A stretch of 64,000 nucleotides of DNA from Epilithonimonas xixisoli. GTDB taxonomy: Bacteria; Bacteroidota; Bacteroidia; Flavobacteriales; Weeksellaceae. Below, one piece after another: positions 58,916-64,000 of the stretch. The notes below the pieces were generated by a model. That model was not told where the DNA came from and did not search any database. It was given only the letters and a program-made list of their open reading frames with translations. The stretch lies in contig NZ_SOEO01000003.1 in NCBI RefSeq assembly GCF_004365655.1, positions 248,001 through 312,000 on the forward strand, read 5' to 3'. Within the stretch, counting starts at the first letter, position 1. Each line of letters opens with the position of its first letter. Both the position numbers and the translations under genes were made by a program.

Positions 58916-60130
58916 TCAGACGGTTTCTACTTTCACGAATTTCGAGACAATCATCGACGCCAAAATGTTTCCGACGGAATTGAGGACAGTTGCCAACGGG
59001 TCCACCAAAGTTCCGATGATAATGACCGCTGGAACGACGTCGGGCGGAATTTTGTAAACTGAAATCATCAGCATTTCTCCGATGTAACCTCCATTAGGAA
59101 TTCCGCCAGCGACGGCACTTACGAAAACTGTAATTCCAAGAGCCATTATAAGATTCATTGGTTCAAAGAAATTCCAGCCGAGTAACTGAAAAGCCACATA
59201 GATTTTGATAATAGATGAGATGGAAGAACCGTTTTTGTGAATCGTAGTCCCAATCGGAATCACGACGTTGGCGATGGATGCTGGAACGCCCATTCTTTTT
59301 GCGGATTCGATGGCGACTGGCATTGTTGCCAAACTACTACAAGTACTGATGGCTGTTGCGGTCGGCAAAAGGCTTTCTTTCCAGAATGCTTTCACGCCTT
59401 TTCCACCCTTCCAAACGAAGGAATAAAGGTTGAAAAATACGATGAAATAAATGGTTCCGGCAATGTAATAAAGTCCCAATGGCTTGGCGTAAAATCCGAA
59501 TAATTGAGGTCCAATTGTACCCACTTGGTACGCAAAATAAGCGCCTAATCCGACGGGCGCAACTTTCATAATTAATAACAAAAGCTGTTTCATCACTTCG
59601 TTGCCGGAAAAGATGAAGTTTTGAAAAGGTTTCCCTTTTTCTCCTGATTTTCTAATGGAGATTCCAACTAAAAATGAGAAGACTAACAATGCGAGCATAT
59701 TTTGTCTCGAAAACAAATGATAGAACTCACTGACAGTAAAGAATCCTACGATTTGGTCATTGATATTAGAATTATTTTGAAGATTTTCTGATATGGTTTC
59801 GCTGATATTTTTCGGCGTTTCGGTTGGGAAAAAGTAAACCATTATGATGCAAAACGTTGCCGAAATCAATATGAAACTTAAGAAAGTCAACACCATTGTT
59901 CCGATGATTTTTCCCAATTGATTTTGTTGTTCGATGCCGGAAATGGCTGAAACAATTGCAAAAAAGACGAGTGGAATGACTGTGACGAATAAGAGATTAA
60001 GGAAAATATCACCAATCGGTTTCAGGTAAACGACAAAATCCGGTGCAAAAATTCCCACGAGACTTCCGATGAAAATCCCGATGAGAAGCAGGATGATGTT
60101 GCTGTAGTTTTTCCAGAAATATGATTTCAT
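58916..60130 (-). CDS. Dicarboxylate/amino-acid:cation symporter (DAACS, GltP/DctA type)
   Basis: A 404-residue inner-membrane protein importing glutamate, aspartate or C4-dicarboxylates with Na+ or H+. Eight helices and the hairpins fit the family. The signature segments TATAISTCSSLATMPVAIES (hairpin 1) and the C-terminal DPLATVLNSVGN (NxxG) are visible, as is GIPNGGYIGEM. It has its own promoter; a long inverted repeat lies just upstream. Exact substrate cannot be told. Confidence 0.94.
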   Translation of the reverse strand: MKSYFWKNYSNIILLLIGIFIGSLVGIFAPDFVVYLKPIGDIFLNLLFVTVIPLVFFAIVSAISGIEQQNQLGKIIGTMVLTFLSFILISATFCIIMVYFFPTETPKNISETISENLQNNSNINDQIVGFFTVSEFYHLFSRQNMLALLVFSFLVGISIRKSGEKGKPFQNFIFSGNEVMKQLLLLIMKVAPVGLGAYFAYQVGTIGPQLFGFYAKPLGLYYIAGTIYFIVFFNLYSFVWKGGKGVKAFWKESLLPTATAISTCSSLATMPVAIESAKRMGVPASIANVVIPIGTTIHKNGSSISSIIKIYVAFQLLGWNFFEPMNLIMALGITVFVSAVAGGIPNGGYIGEMLMISVYKIPPDVVPAVIIIGTLVDPLATVLNSVGNILASMIVSKFVKVETV

Positions 60131-60144
60131 TCCTCAATTTTAAT

Positions 60145-60152
60145 CAAAGATA
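60145..60152 (-). promoter_or_regulatory. -7 box of the symporter promoter
   Basis: TATCTTTG on the minus strand, an exact match 14 bp before the ATG at 60130. Confidence 0.55.
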
Positions 60153-60158
60153 AAATAA

Positions 60159-60256
60159 AACCACATAGACACATAGAGATAAATCAAATTTTAGAAGAAA
60201 AAAGAGTTGAGCAATTTCTCTATTTAATCTAAAAAAAACTATGTGTCTATGTGGTT
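60159..60256. repeat. Long inverted repeat between symporter and cinA
   Basis: AACCACATAGACACATAG (60159-60176) and CTATGTGTCTATGTGGTT (60239-60256) form a perfect 18-bp inverted repeat around a 62-nt AT-rich centre. It lies in the shared promoter region of divergent genes. No transposase is nearby. Confidence 0.75.
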
Positions 60257-60288
60257 GAGAATATAAATTATTCCCGAAATTTGTTCTT

Positions 60289-61539
60289 ATGAAAACAGCA
60301 GTTCTGATTACCATTGGCGACGAGATTCTCTCAGGAAACACAGTTGATACCAATTCCAATTTCATTGCCACACAACTCAAAGAAATTGGTGTGAAAGTGA
60401 CTTCCATCTTCACAATTCCCGATGACGAAAATGCGATTGTTTCGACTTTGGGAAAAGCATTTGAAGTGGCTGATGTGGTTTTCACAACTGGCGGATTGGG
60501 GCCAACGAAAGATGATATTACCAAGAAAGCTTACGCTGAATTCTTCGAAGACGAATTGATTTTTTCCGATAAAGTTTACGAACATTTGAGAGCTTATCTC
60601 GAAAAGCGAAACCGACTTTGGATTTTGGAACATAATAAAGACCAAGCGATGGTTCTATTTAAAGCGAAGGTTTTTATGAATCATTTTGGGACTGCACCTT
60701 GTTTGATGGTGGAAAAAAACGGAACGTTTTGTTTCAGTTTGCCAGGCGTTCCTTTCGAGGTGAAACCTTTGGTGAAAGACCAAATCATTCCATTTCTGAA
60801 AGAGAAATTATCATTAGAGCACATCGTGACGAGAATCGTTTCCGTTGTGGATGTTCCCGAAAGTATTCTGTCAGAAAATATTGAAGGTTGGGAACTGGCT
60901 TTGCCGAAACATATTGCGCTATCTTATTTGCCAATCGGAACGAGAGTTAAATTGAGATTAACCGCTTCGGGAAGTTCTCAGGAAATATTAGAAAAGGAGT
61001 TGGAAACTGAAATCCAGAAATTAATTCCAATCATCGGCGAAAATATCATCGCCACACAGGAAGATAAAATCGAAAAAATCCTTGGCGAATTGTTGAATGA
61101 CAGAAAGTTGACAATTTCGGTTTCTGAAAGTTGTACTGGTGGAGAATTATCGCGATTAATTACATCAATAACAGGAAGTTCAAAATATTTTATCGGTGGA
61201 ATTGTGAGTTACGCGACCGAGAAGAAAATCGATATTCTGAAAGTTAATCCGAAAAAAATCGAGGAATTCACGGTAGTGAGTGAGCAAGTTGCTTCCGAGA
61301 TGGCGAAAGGTTGTCAGGAATTATTCAAAACTGATATTGCGGTTTCTACCACTGGCGTTGCTGGTCCTGGAAAAGGCGAGGACGGGAAAGATGTTGGAAT
61401 GGTTTATTACACGATTAGAATTGGAAACGATGAAACAACTTCCAAACTGTTTCTGCCACATTTGGAAAGGATTGATTTTATGCATTTTGTTTCTCAGAAA
61501 GTATTGCAGGATATCATTTCATTACTTATCAAAAAATAA
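60289..61539 (+). CDS. cinA: CinA family protein (competence/damage-inducible; nicotinamide-nucleotide amidase)
   Basis: A 416-residue two-domain protein. The N-terminal MoaB-like domain (residues 1-175; TIGDEILSGNTVDTNSNF, TTGGLGPTKDD) is followed by a C-terminal PncC domain (about 265-416; SVSESCTGGELSRLITS, STTGVAGPGKGEDGK). PncC deamidates nicotinamide mononucleotide to recycle NAD; CinA also acts as ADP-ribose pyrophosphatase. Length is normal. It is divergent from the symporter gene. Confidence 0.94.
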   Translation: MKTAVLITIGDEILSGNTVDTNSNFIATQLKEIGVKVTSIFTIPDDENAIVSTLGKAFEVADVVFTTGGLGPTKDDITKKAYAEFFEDELIFSDKVYEHLRAYLEKRNRLWILEHNKDQAMVLFKAKVFMNHFGTAPCLMVEKNGTFCFSLPGVPFEVKPLVKDQIIPFLKEKLSLEHIVTRIVSVVDVPESILSENIEGWELALPKHIALSYLPIGTRVKLRLTASGSSQEILEKELETEIQKLIPIIGENIIATQEDKIEKILGELLNDRKLTISVSESCTGGELSRLITSITGSSKYFIGGIVSYATEKKIDILKVNPKKIEEFTVVSEQVASEMAKGCQELFKTDIAVSTTGVAGPGKGEDGKDVGMVYYTIRIGNDETTSKLFLPHLERIDFMHFVSQKVLQDIISLLIKK

Positions 61540-61541
61540 AA

Positions 61542-61572
61542 AAAGACAGCTGTAATGGCTGTCTTTCTAACT
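61542..61572 (+). terminator. Terminator after cinA
   Basis: AAAGACAGC-TGTAATG-GCTGTCTTT, a 9-bp stem with a short T-run, between convergent cinA and the dienelactone hydrolase gene. Confidence 0.7.
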
Positions 61573-61600
61573 TCTAATATCTAAAGTCTAACTTCTATTT
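61567..61600. repeat. Degenerate TCTAACTTCTA tandem repeat
   Basis: CTAACTTCTAATATCTAAAG followed by TCTAACTTCTA, drifting copies of an approximately 7-bp unit. It is the same type as at 10.1 and 15.1 kb. Confidence 0.45.
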
Positions 61601-62338
61601 CAATATTTCTTTAAGGAAAGTCAAGGTGTGATTCCACGCTCGTTTCGCCATTACTTCATTGTAATCTGGAGATTCGGGACTGGTGAAAGTATGTTTGGAA
61701 TTGGCATAAGTGATGATTTGAAAATCGGTTTTTCCCGTTTTTAATTCAGCAATCAGGTTGGTCATATCTTCCGGTTTTACGCTTTCGTCGTCGGCTGGAT
61801 TTTCCACGAGAACTTTAGTTTTGATGGGAACATTCAGTCGGTCATTGCCTTTCGCCAAACCACCGTGAATAGAGACAACGCCAACAACTGGAAGTCCAGC
61901 TCTTGCGGTTTCCAAAGCGCCAGTTCCACCGAAACAATAACCGATAACCGCAATTTTATCTGAATTCGCACCTTGTTTTTTCAGTTCTTCCAAAGCCAGA
62001 GCAATTCTTTTTTGATACGCTTTGTAATCTTGCTTGTAAGTTCCTGCAATCTTTGAAGCTGAAGCATTGTCAGTCGGAATATTTCCTTCGCCATAAATAT
62101 CAGCGATGAAAGCGATGTAACCTTGCTTTTCTAATTCTATTGCCGAATTTTTCGCTTCGTCGTCGATGCCTTTCCAAGCTGGAAGAATCAAAACGCCGGG
62201 AAGTTTTTTTCCTGCGTTGGAAGTGACTAAACCATTCAATTTTTGAGAGCCGTCTTGGTAAGCGACTGGTTTTAATTTTTGTGCTAATGTGAGTTGCATT
62301 CCGAGGTACACAGCGAATAATGTGAGTGAGAGTTTCAT
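61595..62338 (-). CDS. Dienelactone hydrolase family protein, exported
   Basis: A 247-residue alpha/beta-hydrolase with an N-terminal signal (MKLSLTLFAVYLGMQLTLAQ). The nucleophile is a Cys in VIGYCFGGTGALE (about 127-139), with Asp in ADDESVKPED and His in SKHTFTSPE, the DLH triad order. Family members hydrolyse lactones or esters, but the substrate here is unknown. It is the last gene of an operon with the MFS and aldo/keto reductase genes (gaps of 2-3 bp). Confidence 0.9.
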   Translation of the reverse strand: MKLSLTLFAVYLGMQLTLAQKLKPVAYQDGSQKLNGLVTSNAGKKLPGVLILPAWKGIDDEAKNSAIELEKQGYIAFIADIYGEGNIPTDNASASKIAGTYKQDYKAYQKRIALALEELKKQGANSDKIAVIGYCFGGTGALETARAGLPVVGVVSIHGGLAKGNDRLNVPIKTKVLVENPADDESVKPEDMTNLIAELKTGKTDFQIITYANSKHTFTSPESPDYNEVMAKRAWNHTLTFLKEILK

Positions 62339-62340
62339 AT

Positions 62341-63534
62341 TTAAGATTTTGTTTGATTAATTTTCTTCTGCTTAATGACGTTCATTAGATTCATTAAAAG
62401 TACAACTAAACTGAATACCACGAGCTGAATTCCAACATAATGCCAACCGCCAAGTTCCCAGCATTTGAGACCGATGAAAGTTCCCAAAGCGCCACCAACA
62501 AAATATGAAGTCATATAAATCGTGTTGATTCTGCTGTTCGCTTTTTCATCAAGTCTATAAATCAATGCAACATTCGTGAATTGAATAGACTGAACGCCAA
62601 CATCAATGAAAATCACGGCGAGAATAATTGAAATTAAATAACTTGGAAAAAGAAAAATAACGACCGAACCTGCCAACAGAATCACACTTGCAATCAATTG
62701 TGTGTATCTGGAATCACCTTTGTCAGAAGCTTTTCCAATCAATGGCGCAACCAAAGCACCTGCAATTCCCAATATTCCGAAAAGTCCAATTGTGTCTGAA
62801 CTGTAGTTGTAAGGTTTTTCAACCAACAAAAATGTCAAAGTTGTCCAAAACGAGCAAAACACCGCAAATGCAATTCCGCCAAGCAAAGCCATAAACCGCA
62901 ATTGTGGAAATCTCTTTAACTGATAAAATGACGATGAAATCAATTTAAAATAAGATTGTTTGAACGTCGGTTTTACACTCGGCAATTTGAAATAGACAAA
63001 AGCCAAAGAGAAAACCGTGAATCCAGCCGAAAGATAATACACTATTTTCCAACTGCTCCATTCCGAAATATATCCGCTGAAAACCCTTGCCATTAGTATT
63101 CCGACAAGAATTCCGGTAAAAATAATTCCAACATTTTTTCCTTTTTCATTCCCTGATAATTCCGCTGCCATTGGTAAAATAACCTGAGCCGCGACCGCCG
63201 TCAATCCCAATAATAAACTGAATAAAAAGATAAAATAATAATTGGAAACCAACCCAATCGCTATCAAGACAAGGAATAAAGTTCCCAGTAAAGTCAGAAT
63301 CAATTTCTTGCGGTCAACTTTGTCACCTAACGGAACTAATGTCAAAAGTCCAGCGCCATAACCGACTTGTCCGAGTCCGACCATAATTCCCATTTTACTT
63401 TCAGGAACTCGGAAACTTTCGGCAATTTGATGGAGAATTGGCTGCGCAAAATAAATATTCGAAACACTGATTCCTGCGACAACAGCCATTCCCAAAACCT
63501 GACCTTTGCTCAGTTGTGATTGTACTTCTGACAT
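62341..63534 (-). CDS. MFS transporter
   Basis: A 397-residue inner-membrane protein with twelve hydrophobic helices in two sets of six. The loop after helix 2 has the MFS motif variant GDKVDRKKLIL, and its counterpart in the second half is GKASDKGDSR. It resembles drug/metabolite exporters of the major facilitator superfamily. It is within 2-3 bp of genes on both sides on the same strand, so it is in an operon with aldo/keto reductase and the DLH-like hydrolase. Substrate unknown. Confidence 0.92.
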   Translation of the reverse strand: MSEVQSQLSKGQVLGMAVVAGISVSNIYFAQPILHQIAESFRVPESKMGIMVGLGQVGYGAGLLTLVPLGDKVDRKKLILTLLGTLFLVLIAIGLVSNYYFIFLFSLLLGLTAVAAQVILPMAAELSGNEKGKNVGIIFTGILVGILMARVFSGYISEWSSWKIVYYLSAGFTVFSLAFVYFKLPSVKPTFKQSYFKLISSSFYQLKRFPQLRFMALLGGIAFAVFCSFWTTLTFLLVEKPYNYSSDTIGLFGILGIAGALVAPLIGKASDKGDSRYTQLIASVILLAGSVVIFLFPSYLISIILAVIFIDVGVQSIQFTNVALIYRLDEKANSRINTIYMTSYFVGGALGTFIGLKCWELGGWHYVGIQLVVFSLVVLLMNLMNVIKQKKINQTKS

Positions 63535-63537
63535 CGC

Positions 63538-64000
63538 TTATTTCGAAGCTTGATTAAGGATTTCCAAATCTTCAGAATCCAAGTTTAATTTCGGCGCATC
63601 AAATATCGTTTGTAATTGTCTTTCGCTCGTCGCACTTACGATTGGCGCTGTGATTAATGGATTTGCCAACAACCAAGCCAACGCAACAGTTGCAGGTTGG
63701 GATTGGTGTTTTTCTGAAACTTTGTCAAGTGCACTCAAAACTGCTTTCCCTTTATTATCAAAATATTTCTTGATGCCGGCGCCTCGGGTTGTTTTTTCAA
63801 AATCTGCTTCTGTTCTGTACTTTCCGGTTAAAAATCCCGCTGCTAAAGACCAATATGGGAAAGCGCTCAATCCGTATTTTTCAACTAATGATGCATATTC
63901 TGTCTCGAATTTTTCTCTTTCCACCAAATTATAATGAGGCTGAAGCGCAACATATTTTGGCAAATTATTTTTCTCAGCGACTTCAAAAGATTCAATCAAT
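63538..64000 (-). CDS. Aldo/keto reductase, C-terminal part (cut by the window's right edge)
   Basis: The last 153 residues of an NADPH-dependent aldo/keto reductase; the N-terminus lies beyond the window. Visible features: LQPHYNLVEREKFETEYAS, then YWSLAAGFLTGKYR, then ALAWLLANPLITAPIVSATSE (NADP-binding C-terminal block). It resembles the YajO/Tas-like oxidoreductases. It is the upstream gene of the MFS-DLH operon (3 bp gap). Substrate unknown. Confidence 0.9.
   Translation of the reverse strand, partial: LIESFEVAEKNNLPKYVALQPHYNLVEREKFETEYASLVEKYGLSAFPYWSLAAGFLTGKYRTEADFEKTTRGAGIKKYFDNKGKAVLSALDKVSEKHQSQPATVALAWLLANPLITAPIVSATSERQLQTIFDAPKLNLDSEDLEILNQASK

Noticed and set aside
1-64000. 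CRISPR array, tRNA, rRNA, insertion sequence or prophage
   Set aside because: No regular direct-repeat array, cloverleaf-like sequence, transposase, integrase or phage structural gene was seen. The dispersed repeats have irregular spacing and lack spacers.

Overview
This 64 kb window is chromosomal DNA from a member of the Bacteroidota, most likely a Weeksellaceae/Flavobacteriia species of the Chryseobacterium type. I infer this from the AT-rich sequence, exact matches to the Bacteroidota -7 promoter box (TAnnTTTG) in front of many genes, Bacteroidota protein types (OstA-like protein, plug-plus-barrel outer-membrane receptor, DUF5522, DUF4932, START-like protein, FabV) and mevalonate-pathway HMG-CoA synthase. 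I saw no rRNA, tRNA, CRISPR array, transposase or prophage.

Layout. 1-5.7 kb: a cut-off membrane protein, an ABC exporter, truA, a small membrane protein, a phosphoesterase, an Smr protein, a DUF1398 protein and YqgE. 5.9-10.1 kb: pdxH, a cell-wall amidase, an aminotransferase-fold protein that seems to lack its catalytic residues, a START-like protein and a class III aminotransferase. 10.3-14.6 kb: a probable kup - Fur-family regulator - OstA-like operon. 14.7-17 kb: small proteins and an ATP-cone/nuclease fusion. 17-30.8 kb: a sigma-54 two-component system beside a seven-gene export operon (adaptor, GIN-domain protein with a frameshift, DUF4932 metallopeptidase with a starch-binding-like domain, ATPase, two large permeases, TolC). 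31.2-38.2 kb: topB, a GH28 glycosidase, fabV, an acyltransferase and a CoA pyrophosphatase. 38.3-45.2 kb: a second MacAB/TolC-like exporter with a toxin-antitoxin pair lodged in it. 45.3-51.8 kb: an outer-membrane receptor, mltG, dapF, a sigma factor and lipA. 52-64 kb: amtB, an orphan ORF, HMG-CoA synthase, an AraC regulator beside aldehyde dehydrogenase/DUF779, a dicarboxylate symporter, cinA, and an operon of aldo/keto reductase, MFS transporter and dienelactone hydrolase.

The most interesting cluster is 17.0-30.8 kb. The response regulator is a sigma-54 activator. Directly upstream of the divergent export operon lie two 16-bp palindromes of the same consensus, spaced 21 bp centre to centre, followed by a plausible -24/-12 promoter. 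The operon encodes a complete tripartite ABC exporter plus two predicted envelope proteins, which suggests a signal-responsive envelope/export system.

The gaps between genes are full of repeats. The best is a family of seven dispersed elements (about 70-115 bp) whose end stems differ between copies by compensatory changes. There are also hairpins between genes of the export operons, REP-like elements and long inverted repeats. Two genes (yqgE and the CoA pyrophosphatase) have a perfect -7 box exactly 4 nt before the ATG, which suggests leaderless transcripts.
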